Shown here: one piece after another, positions 27,548 to 36,332 of the stretch
Numbering within the stretch: position 1 is the first letter of the stretch
Layout: the number at the start of each line of letters is the position of its first letter
Assembly (NCBI RefSeq): GCF_025758695.1
Contig: NZ_JANJQP010000001.1
Location: forward strand, 62,001-126,000
Direction of reading: 5' to 3'
From: Oenococcus kitaharae
GTDB taxonomy: Bacteria; Bacillota; Bacilli; Lactobacillales; Lactobacillaceae
Length of the DNA: 64,000 nt
Translations under genes and position numbers: made by a program
Notes under the pieces: generated by a model
What the model was told of the DNA's origin: nothing
Databases searched by the model: none
The model's input: only the letters and a program-made list of their open reading frames with translations

Positions 27548-27835
27548 ATGTCTGTTAAAATCCGTTTGCATTTAATGGGAACTAAGAAGCGTCCCTTCTA
27601 CCGTGTTGTCGTCGCTGATTCCCGTGCCCGCCGTGATGGCCGTTTCATCGAAGAAGTCGGCTACTATAACCCAATCGTTACACCTGCTGAAATTAAGTTG
27701 AATGAAGATGAAATCTTCGCTTGGCTTATGAAGGGCGCTCAGCCGACTGATACTGTTCGCAGTTTCTTGTCTAATGCTGGTCTTATGAAGAAGGTTCATG
27801 AGGCAAAATTAGCGGCTAAAAAAGCTGCTAAGTGA
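27548..27835 (+). CDS. rpsP: 30S ribosomal protein S16
   Basis: The 95-aa protein has the S16 signature [26 protein letters not shown] at the start and GYYNP (about 38). It is basic with an Ala/Lys tail. TAGGAGA precedes the ATG. In Firmicutes rpsP usually leads rimM and trmD; here a terminator and a DNA-repair methyltransferase gene intervene. Confidence 0.97.
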   Translation: MSVKIRLHLMGTKKRPFYRVVVADSRARRDGRFIEEVGYYNPIVTPAEIKLNEDEIFAWLMKGAQPTDTVRSFLSNAGLMKKVHEAKLAAKKAAK

Positions 27836-27837
27836 GA

Positions 27838-27864
27838 AATTCCGCCATTCAGGCGGGATTTTTT
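27838..27864 (+). terminator. Terminator of rpsP
   Basis: AATTCCGCC and GGCGGGATT form a 9-bp stem around ATTCA, followed by six T. Confidence 0.85.
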
Positions 27865-27880
27865 GTATGATTTAATAGAG

Positions 27881-28414
27881 ATGAAAATGCAAGCCCAGCC
27901 ACAAATTTATTATGCGTCACTACCTTTTCAAGACTGGTCATTCAGTTATTTTTACACTGATAAAGGGTTGATTTTCACGACTTTTCAAGCTGATGCTGTG
28001 GATGCTTTTCGGAAACGGTTCACTAAAGCCGGTATTCCATCACCACAAAAAAATATTGCAGCCGAGCAGCAGTTTTCAGCTTACTTTGCCGGTCGTCAAA
28101 CGCAAGTAGATTTGTCGATTGACTGGGATTTTTTGTCTTTGAGCGATTTCAGCCGGCAAGTACTGACAGCTTTGCAGACGGTCACACACAGAACTAGTTA
28201 TAGCGACCTAGCAGATAGAGCTGGACAAGCAAAAGCAGTGCGGGCAGTAGCGAGTGCCGTTGGCAAAAATCCTGTCGAAGTCGTGATTGGCTGTCATCGG
28301 ATTGTCCATCAGTCTGGAGAATTGGGGCAGTATCGGGACGGTGCCATCATTAAACGAGCATTATTGGAATTGGAGGAACGAGTTGGCCAAACTGCGAGTC
28401 GGAAAAATTATTAA
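27881..28414 (+). CDS. Methylated-DNA-protein-cysteine methyltransferase (Ogt-like)
   Basis: This suicide repair protein moves alkyl groups from O6-alkylguanine to a cysteine. The approximately 177-aa protein has a variable N-terminal domain and the C-terminal DNA-binding domain with TSYSDLADRAG, the arginine finger RAVASAVGKNP and the active site VIGCHRIV (about 136). The Cys-His-Arg is intact but the proline of the usual PCHR is glycine. ATG 27881 is chosen; TTG 27863 lies in the rpsP terminator and ATG 27887 is also possible. It overlaps rimM by 32 nt. Confidence 0.88.
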   Translation: MKMQAQPQIYYASLPFQDWSFSYFYTDKGLIFTTFQADAVDAFRKRFTKAGIPSPQKNIAAEQQFSAYFAGRQTQVDLSIDWDFLSLSDFSRQVLTALQTVTHRTSYSDLADRAGQAKAVRAVASAVGKNPVEVVIGCHRIVHQSGELGQYRDGAIIKRALLELEERVGQTASRKNY

Positions 28415-28886
28415 TACACATGGCATCAAGGGTGAATTGAAGGTCGATGTTATCACAGATTTTCCCGATCAGCGTTTTGCTAAAAAGGCCAAATTATTTG
28501 TGGCTGATAAAGAATTAACTGTTTTATCCAGCCGGCCTTTCCAGCAATTCTGGCTTGTGACATTTGTCGGATACGAAGATATTAATTTGGTCGAGCAGTA
28601 TAAAGGGGAGGATATTTTTGTCGACGAATCAATCTCTCAGCCAAAAACATTACCCGGGGAATTTTTAGTGTCTCAAATTCTCGGTCTGAAAGCAGTGGAT
28701 GAAAATGGCCGCCTCGTTGGCCGAATTGTTGACAGCTTTCATACTGGTGCTAACGATGTTTGGACGGTTAAAAAAGCTAATGGCAGAGAAATTCTCATTC
28801 CCTACATTGATCAAGTCGTGAAAAAAGTAGATCTGGATGCCAAACAAGTCATAATCGACTTGCTGGAGGGCTTAGATGAAGATTGA
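28383..28886 (+). CDS. rimM: Ribosome maturation factor RimM
   Basis: RimM helps assemble the 30S head with S19 and binds S13-containing particles. The 167-aa protein starts [18 protein letters not shown] (the conserved GxIxxxHGxxGxxxV), followed by a C-terminal PRC-barrel (about 95-165, [13 protein letters not shown]). The start is TTG 28383, 6 nt behind GGAGG inside the ogt-like gene. The upstream in-frame extension lacks family similarity. It overlaps trmD by 11 nt. Confidence 0.94.
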   Translation: MAKLRVGKIINTHGIKGELKVDVITDFPDQRFAKKAKLFVADKELTVLSSRPFQQFWLVTFVGYEDINLVEQYKGEDIFVDESISQPKTLPGEFLVSQILGLKAVDENGRLVGRIVDSFHTGANDVWTVKKANGREILIPYIDQVVKKVDLDAKQVIIDLLEGLDED

Positions 28887-29625
28887 TGTACTGAGCTTGT
28901 TTCCGGAAATGTTTGACCCGCTGCGTCAATCGATGATCGGCAAGGCACTGGAAAAAGGGATTATCGATTTTAAAGTCACGAATTTTCGTGACTATACATT
29001 AAATAAGCAGAAGCACGTCGACGATCTGGTCTATGGCGGTGGTGCGGGGATGCTCCTAACACCGCAGCCTATTTTTTCTGCCATGTCTGCCATTGAAGCT
29101 GATAACCAAGGCGACCGCGGGCACGTGATTTTAGTTGATCCGGCAGGCAAGCGTTTTGACCATCAGACAGCTCAGCGTTTGTCCAAATACGAGCACCTGA
29201 CCTTTATTTCCGGCCATTATGAAGGCTATGACAATCGTATCCGCCAGCTGGTTGATGAAGAAATTAGTCTAGGAGATTATGTCTTGACCGGTGGCGAGCT
29301 GCCGACCATGGTGATTATTGACGCAACGGTACGTTTTTTGGACGATGTTTTGGGCAACGCTGATTCGGCGGCAGACGATAGTTTTCAAAACGGTTTACTA
29401 GAGGAGCCCCAATATACACGTCCAGCTGATTTTCAGGGCATGAAAGTACCGGATGTCTTAATCAGCGGCGACCATGAGAAAATCCGGCGTTGGCGTTTAA
29501 AAGAATCTTTGCGGCGGACTTATCTGCGCCGGCCAGATCTATTAGTACATAAACAGCTGACTAATGAAGAACGCGACTTTCTAGATGATATAAAATACGA
29601 GGAATCTCTTGATTCCAAGCGATGA
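28876..29625 (+). CDS. trmD: tRNA (guanine-N1)-methyltransferase
   Basis: TrmD makes m1G37 next to the anticodon, preventing frameshifts. The 249-aa SPOUT-fold protein has [10 protein letters not shown] at the start, [11 protein letters not shown] (about 50), the trefoil-knot SAM site [12 protein letters not shown] (about 112) and [12 protein letters not shown] (about 133), plus the [11 protein letters not shown] loop. It is coupled to rimM, and rplS follows from its own promoter. Confidence 0.97.
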   Translation: MKIDVLSLFPEMFDPLRQSMIGKALEKGIIDFKVTNFRDYTLNKQKHVDDLVYGGGAGMLLTPQPIFSAMSAIEADNQGDRGHVILVDPAGKRFDHQTAQRLSKYEHLTFISGHYEGYDNRIRQLVDEEISLGDYVLTGGELPTMVIIDATVRFLDDVLGNADSAADDSFQNGLLEEPQYTRPADFQGMKVPDVLISGDHEKIRRWRLKESLRRTYLRRPDLLVHKQLTNEERDFLDDIKYEESLDSKR

Positions 29626-29638
29626 AAACTGATACAAT
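29609..29638 (+). promoter_or_regulatory. Promoter of rplS
   Basis: TTGATT (29609-29614) and TACAAT (29633-29638) at 18 nt, the latter with an extended TGA. It overlaps the end of trmD. Confidence 0.6.
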
Positions 29639-29642
29639 ACAA

Positions 29643-29722
29643 CTTGGCTATTTTTTGCCAATTACTAACATTGCGCTGTTGTGCCAAGGTATTTAATATC
29701 AATGTTTTCGTTGGGAGTATAA
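29643..29722 (+). promoter_or_regulatory. Candidate L19 leader (structured 5' UTR of rplS)
   Basis: The 85-nt leader can form two competing hairpins. TTGGC (29644-29648) pairs with GCCAA (29657-29661), or CTTGGC (29643-29648) pairs with GCCAAG (29683-29688). A small GCGC/GTGC stem lies between. Firmicutes carry an L19 leader family in this position thought to bind L19; membership is inferred from location and pairing, not from a covariance search. Confidence 0.5.
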
Positions 29723-29723
29723 A

Positions 29724-30110
29724 ATGAAACAGAACCAATTATTAGAAAAGCTGACGCAGTCACAGTTGCGTACCGACATTCCAGACTTTCGTCCTGGGGA
29801 CAATGTTAAGGTTTATGCCCGTATTGTCGAAGGCGAACGCGAACGTGTCCAATTGTTTGAAGGCGTTGTCGTTAAGCGCAAGGGATTTGGTATCACGGCC
29901 AGCTATACCGTTAGAAAAGTTTCTTCCGGTGTTGGTGTGGAGCGTACCTTCCCGCTGAACTCACCACGTGTTGATAAGATCGAGGTTACTCGCCGCGGTC
30001 ATGTCCGTCGTGCTAAGTTGTATTATTTGCGGGCACTTCGCGGTAAGGCAGCTCGTATTAAGGAAAACCTTAATTTTAAGGGCACTGCCAAGAAGACTGC
30101 CGCAAAGTAA
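29724..30110 (+). CDS. rplS: 50S ribosomal protein L19
   Basis: L19 lies at the 30S-50S interface. The 128-aa basic protein has the family core [28 protein letters not shown] and [16 protein letters not shown] (about 86). GGGAG precedes the ATG at 9 nt. It is a monocistronic unit with its own promoter, leader and terminator. Confidence 0.97.
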   Translation: MKQNQLLEKLTQSQLRTDIPDFRPGDNVKVYARIVEGERERVQLFEGVVVKRKGFGITASYTVRKVSSGVGVERTFPLNSPRVDKIEVTRRGHVRRAKLYYLRALRGKAARIKENLNFKGTAKKTAAK

Positions 30111-30117
30111 TATTGGA

Positions 30118-30143
30118 AAGGGGCTCAGAAGAGCTCTTTTTTT
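30118..30143 (+). terminator. Terminator of rplS
   Basis: AAGGGGCTC and GAGCTCTTT pair over 9 bp (two G-U) around AGAA, then T7. Confidence 0.8.
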
Positions 30144-30156
30144 ATCGGGAAAATTG

Positions 30157-31083
30157 ATGACAAAGATTAGAAGAATTCAAAATAAAATTCCTCAGCTATT
30201 TTTACAACTGCTGATTCTCGTGTTTACAGCTTTTTTAGAAGTGATTGCAATGAATATGTTTTTGACGCCCAGCCATATTTTTACGGGCGGTTTCAATGGT
30301 ATTTCGCAGCTGCTTTCCTTAGCCAGCCGGCGTTTATTTGCCTATCAGATTAATACAGGAATTTTCTTACTGGTTAGCAGCTTGGTTATCGGCGTGATTG
30401 GTTGGAAACTAGTCGGATCGCGTTTTACAATTCTCAGTACGGCCAACTCTATTTTCACATCTTTGCTGATTTTGTATGTGCCTGTGATTGACGTTGCCAA
30501 AAACAGTTTGCTAGCTTCATTATTTTCCGGTGTCTTGGTCGGCATGGCTACGGGATTATCGATGCGTTTTGGTTTTTCTACCGGCGGCATGGACATTATT
30601 GCTATGATTGTCCAGAAAAAGACCGGGCGCTCTGTGGGTGTGATCAGCAATACGATTAACGCGGCAATTGTGCTGATTGCCGGCATGTTTATCGGTTGGC
30701 CGAATGCTTTGTATACGTTAATCGGAATTTTTGCCAGCGGGCAGGTGATTGATGCGATTTATACCGGCCAGCGCAAGCTCACAGCCTTGATTGTCACTGA
30801 AAAAGCCGATATACTGACGAAAACCTTGCAAAAAGAGCTGGTACGCGGCATTACGATACTCCCATCGGTTGGTGCTTTTTCGCATCATCAGTCATCGACG
30901 CTGATGATGGTAATTAACCGCGTAGAGTTATATGATATGGAGAATATCGTGCGAGAAATAGATCCGCATGCTTTTATTGATATTCTTAGTACAATATCTG
31001 TCAGCGGCCTTTGGCTGGATGCGGACAGACAGGCAGATATTAAAAACAGAAAGGTGGACGAAGATGCCATACATTCAAATTGA
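30157..31083 (+). CDS. YitT family membrane protein (second copy)
   Basis: The 308-aa protein has about six hydrophobic segments (about 15-190), the family motif MRFGFSTGGMDIIAM (about 140) and a C-terminal cytosolic DUF2179-like domain (about 215-290). It is clearly a paralog of the protein encoded at 8925-9806 but divergent, so probably not a recent duplicate. ATG 30157 is chosen; sequence upstream in frame runs through the rplS terminator. Its end overlaps the tautomerase gene by 20 nt. Confidence 0.86.
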   Translation: MTKIRRIQNKIPQLFLQLLILVFTAFLEVIAMNMFLTPSHIFTGGFNGISQLLSLASRRLFAYQINTGIFLLVSSLVIGVIGWKLVGSRFTILSTANSIFTSLLILYVPVIDVAKNSLLASLFSGVLVGMATGLSMRFGFSTGGMDIIAMIVQKKTGRSVGVISNTINAAIVLIAGMFIGWPNALYTLIGIFASGQVIDAIYTGQRKLTALIVTEKADILTKTLQKELVRGITILPSVGAFSHHQSSTLMMVINRVELYDMENIVREIDPHAFIDILSTISVSGLWLDADRQADIKNRKVDEDAIHSN

Positions 31084-31249
31084 TATGCTGGAAGGGCGTT
31101 CTGCTGAGCAGATTAAGAAGGTTGTTAAAGATATTACGGAAGTGATGGTCAATGACGCCAATGCATCAGCTGATGCGGTCAACATTGTCGTACGTGAGTC
31201 CCGCAAAGATCATATCGCAGTCGGCGGTGTTCTTAAATCAGAAATGTAA
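31064..31249 (+). CDS. 4-oxalocrotonate tautomerase family protein
   Basis: The 61-aa protein begins MPYIQIDMLEGRSAEQ; Pro1 after removal of Met is the catalytic base of this family, which assembles as hexamers. It has the RESRKDHIAVGG segment typical of small Firmicute tautomerases. The physiological substrate is unknown in most lactic acid bacteria. AAGGTGG lies 7 nt before the ATG. A WalR-like box overlaps the stop codon. Confidence 0.9.
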   Translation: MPYIQIDMLEGRSAEQIKKVVKDITEVMVNDANASADAVNIVVRESRKDHIAVGGVLKSEM

Positions 31250-31261
31250 CAATTATGTAAC
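31245..31261 (+). promoter_or_regulatory. WalR-like box
   Basis: TGTAAC-AATTA-TGTAAC matches the WalR (YycF) consensus TGTWAH-N5-TGTWAH exactly. It overlaps the tautomerase stop and is about 240 nt upstream of the NlpC/P60 gene, with a terminator between, so its role is uncertain. Confidence 0.45.
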
Positions 31262-31264
31262 ATT

Positions 31265-31302
31265 AAAAAAGTGCTTGTTCGTGCCGGATAGGCACTTTTT
31301 TT
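31265..31302 (+). terminator. Terminator after the tautomerase gene
   Basis: AAAAAGTGC and GCACTTTTT form a 9-bp stem with a 17-nt loop, followed by more T. Confidence 0.75.
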
Positions 31303-31418
31303 AAATAAAAATTAAAATTGTATGTTACAAGAAAGTTTTTTTCAACCATACGTTCGTAAAAAACGCGATTAATTTCCACTCAATCCAAACACTTGTTTGA
31401 AAAGGAAACGAAATTTTT

Positions 31419-31462
31419 TGTAATACCTCTGCAACCCAAAGAGGCTCGTAAGCGACTAGAAT
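31419..31462 (+). promoter_or_regulatory. Promoter of the LysM-NlpC/P60 gene with WalR-like box
   Basis: TGTAAT-ACCTC-TGCAAC (31419-31435) matches the WalR consensus at 11 of 12 positions. TAGAAT (31457-31462) is a good -10, placing the box at about -50 to -34 and giving a 15-nt leader with GAGG before the ATG. There is no -35 consensus, as in activated promoters. CTCGTA (31445-31450) can also pair with TACGAG (31471-31476) over the ribosome binding site. Confidence 0.5.
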
Positions 31463-31483
31463 TTGAAGCATACGAGGTAGAAA

Positions 31484-32566
31484 ATGAAAAAAGCTTCTTT
31501 AAAATCCAAAGCATTGCTCACAGCTATTTCTGCATTGAGCGTTACTGGTACAGCAGTTGTTGCTGCCCAGGCTAAAATGTATACGGTTAAAGCCGGTGAT
31601 TCACTCTGGTCTCTCTCGCAAAAAAGCGGCTTAAGCGTCAGTGAATTGGCCAGCCGCAATAATATTGTCAATCCAAATTTGATTGTTGCCGGCCAAACAC
31701 TCGACGTCCCTGATCAGGCATCTTCAGCCGCTGCTACACCAGCTCAGCAGGCAGTCGCAGCATCATCCAGCGCCCCTGTTGCAACGGCGCCAGCGGCTAA
31801 CAGCGGATCTGCAAAGACTATTAGTTATACGGTTAAAGCCGGTGATTCACTTTGGCAGATTGCACAGAATACAGGTGCGCAGGTAAATGATCTGCTTCAG
31901 TCAAATGGTGGCAAGAGCCTGATCACAATAGGGCAAGTGCTCCAGATTAAGCTGTCTGCAGATAGCCAGGCTGCACCTGTCAGCAGCGCACCGGCAGCAG
32001 CTAGTTCTGCTGCTGCGTCATCTGCACAAAGTGCCTATAATTCATCAGTTGCTGCCAGTCAGGCAGCTGCGACAGCTGCAGCAAGTGCCTACGATGCTTC
32101 TTCGGCAGCGGCTGCAAGTGCTGCAGCCAGCACACCGGCAAGTGCAGCGCCGGTTAAACCTGCTGCACCGGCAAAATTGGGCGTTTCTGCTCAAAGCGGT
32201 ACTGTAACAGCGATTATTAATCTGGCTCTGCAGTTGTCAAGACAAGGTATTCCTTATGTTTGGGGAGGCCACACGACAGCTGGATTTGACTGCTCCGGCT
32301 TGGTTTCCTATGTTTTCCAGCATGCTGCCGGCATTTCGATGACGCCATATACTGTTTCACAAGAGGGTTACGTGTCCAAACATGCTGTGTCAGCAGCTAA
32401 ACCTGGCGATCTCTTATTCTGGGGAAATGCTGGTGCTACTTACCATGTTGCCATTTATATTGGGAATAACCAATATGTGGCTGCACCGGTTCCTGGCCGC
32501 AACGTTGAAGTTGAGACAATTTCAAGATATTTCATGCCGAGTTTTGCAGGTACAGTTATCAAATAA
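31484..32566 (+). CDS. Secreted peptidoglycan endopeptidase: two LysM domains and NlpC/P60
   Basis: The 360-aa exported protein has a signal peptide ending near VAAQA (about residue 30) and two LysM repeats (about 32-75 and 113-156), both starting YTVKAGDSLW. A long Ala/Ser linker follows (about 160-240), then a C-terminal NlpC/P60 domain (about 245-360) with the catalytic cysteine in FDCSGLV and histidine in YHVAIYIG. It should cut gamma-D-Glu-to-diamino-acid bonds in the septum wall. It is monocistronic between terminators, and its promoter suggests WalRK control. Confidence 0.93.
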   Translation: MKKASLKSKALLTAISALSVTGTAVVAAQAKMYTVKAGDSLWSLSQKSGLSVSELASRNNIVNPNLIVAGQTLDVPDQASSAAATPAQQAVAASSSAPVATAPAANSGSAKTISYTVKAGDSLWQIAQNTGAQVNDLLQSNGGKSLITIGQVLQIKLSADSQAAPVSSAPAAASSAAASSAQSAYNSSVAASQAAATAAASAYDASSAAAASAAASTPASAAPVKPAAPAKLGVSAQSGTVTAIINLALQLSRQGIPYVWGGHTTAGFDCSGLVSYVFQHAAGISMTPYTVSQEGYVSKHAVSAAKPGDLLFWGNAGATYHVAIYIGNNQYVAAPVPGRNVEVETISRYFMPSFAGTVIK

Positions 32567-32571
32567 GTATT

Positions 32572-32596
32572 AAAAAAAGACCGTCAGGTCTTTTTA
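32572..32596. terminator. Bidirectional terminator between NlpC/P60 gene and def
   Basis: AAAAAGACC-GTCA-GGTCTTTTT works on both strands; the def stop codon lies at its right edge. Confidence 0.85.
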
Positions 32597-33160
32597 TTTT
32601 ATCAAGACAACATCTTCAGCGACTGTCCAAGGATCCAAGTTGTTGATGTGATCGTAATACATGATACCGCGCAGATGATCAATCTCGTGCTGGAACACAA
32701 TTGCTGGATAATCTTTCAATCGGATTGAGTGGTGTTGGCCGCTTTCATCATCGTATTCTACGGTAATTTTATCGGCTCTCAGCACAATTCCAGGTGTATC
32801 CTCATCTTTGGATAGACATCCTTCTCCGGCTTCAAGAGCGGCTCTTTTTACTGATTCTCGTGTAATTTGCGGGTTGAAGACGATTCCCTTGAAGTAAGGA
32901 GCCGGGTCTTCTTCTGGATTTAAGGCGGGGATCAGCAAGGCTGTCATTTGCAAGGATTTATCGACTTGCGGGCCGGCAAGTCCGACACCTGGCCTCAGAT
33001 GGTATTTTTCATTTTCTTCTTTATCTTGGGAAACCTCTAAAAACTCAAGCATCCGATGTCCGAGTTCCTTGACTTGAGGATCTAGCGGAAACGTTACGGG
33101 GGCTGCCTGTGCGCGTAATATCGGATTTCCATCACGTACAATATCTTCCATTAATATCAT
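32594..33160 (-). CDS. def: Peptide deformylase
   Basis: Def removes the N-formyl group from new proteins, acting after Fmt. The 188-aa type 2 (Gram-positive) enzyme has GVGLAGPQ (about 58; the family has GxGLAAPQ), EGCLS (about 110) and HEIDHLRG (about 155) with metal ligands Cys and two His. I start it at ATG 33160 (MILMEDIVRDGNP), which fits the family. No Shine-Dalgarno is present and a TACAAT ends 7 nt upstream, so the message may be leaderless. Confidence 0.94.
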   Translation of the reverse strand: MILMEDIVRDGNPILRAQAAPVTFPLDPQVKELGHRMLEFLEVSQDKEENEKYHLRPGVGLAGPQVDKSLQMTALLIPALNPEEDPAPYFKGIVFNPQITRESVKRAALEAGEGCLSKDEDTPGIVLRADKITVEYDDESGQHHSIRLKDYPAIVFQHEIDHLRGIMYYDHINNLDPWTVAEDVVLIK

Positions 33161-33259
33161 ATTTTCAATTGTATACCAGACTAGCCAATCGTCCAATTAT
33201 CGTGTATCATAGTATGTCAGTGGCTGCATAAGCGGCTTTTTGTTTGTAAAGGATTGCGA

Positions 33260-35095
33260 ATGGTAAAAACAAGAGAAAATATTAGAAATATTGCAATTAT
33301 TGCCCATGTCGATCACGGTAAGACGACCTTAGTTAATGAGATGCTCAAGCAGTCGGATACGTTTGACTCTCATACTCAGATCGCTGATCGGGCAATGGAT
33401 ACAAATCCAATTGAAAAGGAACGCGGCATTACGATTTTGTCAAAGACGACTGCAATCAAAGTCGGCGATAAGCAGATTAATATCGTTGATACGCCCGGAC
33501 ATGCGGATTTTGGTGGTGAAGTTGAACGAATCATGACCATGGTTGATGGGGTTCTTTTGGTCGTGGACGCTTTTGAAGGTACGATGCCTCAGACGCGTTT
33601 TGTGCTGAAAAAAGCTTTTGAACAGCACCTGACTCCGATTGTTATCATCAATAAAGTTGACCGCCCTGGTGCCCGTCCTTTGGAAGTTGTTGACGAAGTG
33701 CTGGATCTCTTTATCGAACTTGGTGCAGATGATTCAATGCTGGAATTCCCAGTTATTTACGCATCGGCAATGAATGGCACGAGCAGCTTTTCACCGGATG
33801 TCAGCAAGCAGGAACATACAATGAAGCCGATTTTCGACACGGTATTCAAGACAATTCCGGCGCCGGTAGATAATTCTGATGAATCCTTGTTGTTCCAAGT
33901 GGCTATGCTGGACTATAACGAATTTGTCGGCCGTATTGGCATCGGCCGTGTTGTTCGCGGCAAGATCAAAGTTGGTGATAATGTCACTGTTATGAAACTG
34001 GATGGGTCTCGGAAGAATTTCCGTGTCACACGGTTAATGGGTTTTTTGGGACTCAAACGAATTGATATCAATCAAGCTGAAGCAGGTGATTTGATCGCCG
34101 TTTCCGGCATGGAAGAAATTAATGTTGGTGAAACTGTTTCAGCGGCTGATCATCCTGAGGCTTTGCCGCCACTGAGAATTGACCCGCCAACACTGCAGAT
34201 GACCTTCCGCACGAACGATTCGCCTTTTGCAGGCAAAGAGGGTAAGTTTGTGACTGCCCGCCAGTTAGAAGACCGTCTCAAGCAGGAACTTCACACTGAT
34301 GTTTCACTGCGTGTGGACGATACTGATATGCCAGGTATTTGGACTGTCTCTGGCCGAGGCGAATTGCATTTGTCAATTCTGATTGAGACCTTGCGCCGTG
34401 AAGGCTTTGAGCTGCAGGCCGGCCGTCCAAAAGTTATCTATCGTGAAATCAATGGCCAGCGCTGCGAACCTTTTGAAGATGTTCAGATTGATACGCCAGA
34501 GGAATACTCCGGTGCCATCATTCAAGCTTTGTCTGAAAGAAAAGGCGAGATGCTGAATATGGAACCTCAAGGTAACGGCCAGACACGTCTGCACTTCGTT
34601 GCACCGTCTCGCGGTTTGATTGGTTATTCTAACGAATTTTTGAGTTCAACACGTGGATACGGTATTTATAACCATACATTCTTGGATTACCGGCCAGTGA
34701 TCACTGGATGGAATCCTGGACGTCGCAATGGCACACTAGTTGCAATCAGCCAGGGGACTGTAACGACTTATGCGATCATGCAGATTGAGGATCGTGGCAC
34801 TGTCTTTGTTGATCCTGGTACCGAAGTTTATGAGGGCATGATTGTTGGTTCTAATTCGCGTGAAAATGATATTTCTGTCAATATCACACGAATGAAAGCA
34901 CAAAGTAACGTCCGTTCTTCAACTAAGGATCAGACTGCGATTATTAAGACACCAACGCATCTAACTTTGGAAGAATCAATTGAATTTTTGAATGATGATG
35001 AATTGGTCGAAGTAACGCCTGAGCATACGCGTCTGCGCAAGATTATTCTGCAGACTAACGAACGTGAAAAAGTTGGCCGTCATAAGGGCAACTAA
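33260..35095 (+). CDS. typA: Ribosome-associated GTPase TypA/BipA
   Basis: TypA is an EF-G-like GTPase involved in ribosome assembly and stress growth. The 611-aa protein has AHVDHGKTT (about 17), the switch motif [20 protein letters not shown] (about 129), a domain III/V region and the TypA-specific C-terminal domain with [11 protein letters not shown] (about 450) and NVRSSTKDQ (about 550). AAAGGA is 6 nt before ATG 33260; the TTG at 33254 is too close. Confidence 0.96.
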   Translation: MVKTRENIRNIAIIAHVDHGKTTLVNEMLKQSDTFDSHTQIADRAMDTNPIEKERGITILSKTTAIKVGDKQINIVDTPGHADFGGEVERIMTMVDGVLLVVDAFEGTMPQTRFVLKKAFEQHLTPIVIINKVDRPGARPLEVVDEVLDLFIELGADDSMLEFPVIYASAMNGTSSFSPDVSKQEHTMKPIFDTVFKTIPAPVDNSDESLLFQVAMLDYNEFVGRIGIGRVVRGKIKVGDNVTVMKLDGSRKNFRVTRLMGFLGLKRIDINQAEAGDLIAVSGMEEINVGETVSAADHPEALPPLRIDPPTLQMTFRTNDSPFAGKEGKFVTARQLEDRLKQELHTDVSLRVDDTDMPGIWTVSGRGELHLSILIETLRREGFELQAGRPKVIYREINGQRCEPFEDVQIDTPEEYSGAIIQALSERKGEMLNMEPQGNGQTRLHFVAPSRGLIGYSNEFLSSTRGYGIYNHTFLDYRPVITGWNPGRRNGTLVAISQGTVTTYAIMQIEDRGTVFVDPGTEVYEGMIVGSNSRENDISVNITRMKAQSNVRSSTKDQTAIIKTPTHLTLEESIEFLNDDELVEVTPEHTRLRKIILQTNEREKVGRHKGN

Positions 35096-35102
35096 CCGGT
35101 AT

Positions 35103-35140
35103 AAAGCCTTGAGGATACTAGCTGTCTTCAAGGCTTTTAT
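35103..35140 (+). terminator. Terminator of typA
   Basis: AAAGCCTTGA and TCAAGGCTTT form a perfect 10-bp stem with a 15-nt loop, followed by T-rich sequence. Confidence 0.85.
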
Positions 35141-35211
35141 TTTGTCTTTTTAGTATCGTCCCTGTAACATTGTTCTTCTAAAATAATAATATCCATTATT
35201 GTTTTTTATAT

Positions 35212-35225
35212 ATTCGAAAACGAAT
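35212..35225 (+). promoter_or_regulatory. Inverted repeat upstream of the LacI-type gene
   Basis: ATTCG-AAAA-CGAAT lies 30 nt before the regulator start, next to T-rich -10-like sequence. It may be an operator for autoregulation. Confidence 0.35.
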
Positions 35226-35254
35226 TTTTCAATGAAGCAGGAGCGATGAGATAG

Positions 35255-36301
35255 ATGGTAACAATAAAGGAAATAGCTAAACTTGTTAACTTAAGCCCAA
35301 CGACAGTTTCCAATGTCATTCATGGCCACAAGGGGAAGGTTTCGGCTGAAAATTACAAAAAAATCAGTTCAGCTTTAAAGGACACGAATTATATTTCAAA
35401 TATGGGCGCCCGTCTATTAGGACACCACGGCTCAAAAATTATTGCTGTCATTTTGAATTTTGATCGACGCGCCGAAGTCAATATCGTCTCTGATCCCTTT
35501 TACGATCAAATTATTGGTTTTCTTGAAGAAGAAATTCGTAAGCAAGGTTACTTCATGATGCTTTATACCTCAGGCAGCGTCACTGAAAGTCTCCGTTTGG
35601 CAACTGCTTGGGACATTGAAGGGCTGATTATTTTAGGTTCTCTTCCGGATGATGCCAAAAAATTCATTCAGCAGCAGCAAAGACCTTTGGCCTTCATTGA
35701 CACTTATGTTGATGAATCATATATGAATGATGATTTTATCAATGTCGGGCTGCAGGATTTTCAAGGCGGGTATGACATTACAAAATATCTGATCAGTCTT
35801 GGGCATCGCAAAATTGCTTTCTTTGCCGACGGCGACCATTTAATTGGCGTGGATGAAAAACGTTTCTTAGGTTTTAAGCAGGCTTTATCCGAAACCGGCA
35901 TTAGTTTCCAACGAAAAGATTTTTTTGCTTTGGATTATCGTGCAGACAAACGTCACGCTTTTTTGAGAGAAATCAGCCGCAATCAATTAAAACAGTATAC
36001 AGCTTTAGTCTTTACTTCGGATTTTCTGGCTGTTGATGCGATCAATGTCTTTTATGATAACGGTATCAAGGTTCCCAGAGATTTTTCAATTACAGGTTTT
36101 GACCACAATATTTTTTCGGAACAAATTCGGCCTAAATTGACAACAATCGGTCAAAACGTGAATCAAAAAGCAGTACTGGCAGTCGACTATCTGGTCGAAA
36201 GAATTCAGAGCAAACACGTTGGACGAAAAATTAACATTCTCTTGAATACGGAATTAATTGTCCAGGGCAGTACGGCAAAACCATCCGAAGTTCTGCCATG
36301 A
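35255..36301 (+). CDS. LacI family transcriptional regulator
   Basis: The 348-aa protein has a LacI helix-turn-helix (MVTIKEIAKLVNLSPTTVSNVI, residues 1-22, with a hinge helix to about 60) and a periplasmic-binding-like sensor domain (about 62-335). Sensor motifs include NVGLQDFQGGYDITKYLISLGHRKIAFF and a GFDHN segment. It is followed by a terminator and then the oligosaccharide cluster, which it likely represses through the palindrome at 36374-36387. AGGAG is 11 nt before ATG 35255, with a tiny ATG-AGA-TAG frame in between. Confidence 0.92.
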   Translation: MVTIKEIAKLVNLSPTTVSNVIHGHKGKVSAENYKKISSALKDTNYISNMGARLLGHHGSKIIAVILNFDRRAEVNIVSDPFYDQIIGFLEEEIRKQGYFMMLYTSGSVTESLRLATAWDIEGLIILGSLPDDAKKFIQQQQRPLAFIDTYVDESYMNDDFINVGLQDFQGGYDITKYLISLGHRKIAFFADGDHLIGVDEKRFLGFKQALSETGISFQRKDFFALDYRADKRHAFLREISRNQLKQYTALVFTSDFLAVDAINVFYDNGIKVPRDFSITGFDHNIFSEQIRPKLTTIGQNVNQKAVLAVDYLVERIQSKHVGRKINILLNTELIVQGSTAKPSEVLP

Positions 36302-36332
36302 TTTTTTAAATTGCAATTCAAGGAACAGGTTC

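Noticed and set aside
28287-28382. Longer N terminus for RimM
   Set aside because: The extra 32 codons lie inside the ogt-like gene, while TTG 28383 has GGAGG at 6 nt and gives the conserved N terminus.
29968-30156. Longer N terminus for the second YitT protein
   Set aside because: The 63 extra codons overlap rplS and its terminator and have no similarity to the family; ATG 30157 gives the expected start.
31426-31477. Leader attenuator before the LysM-NlpC/P60 gene (CCTC pairing with either of two GAGG)
   Set aside because: If the TAGAAT promoter is right, CCTC (31426) is upstream of the transcript start, so the alternative pairing cannot form in RNA; kept only as a weaker alternative.
31393-31575. 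60-codon frame upstream of and overlapping the LysM gene start
   Set aside because: It runs through the promoter and hairpin region in another frame, with no family resemblance or ribosome binding site.
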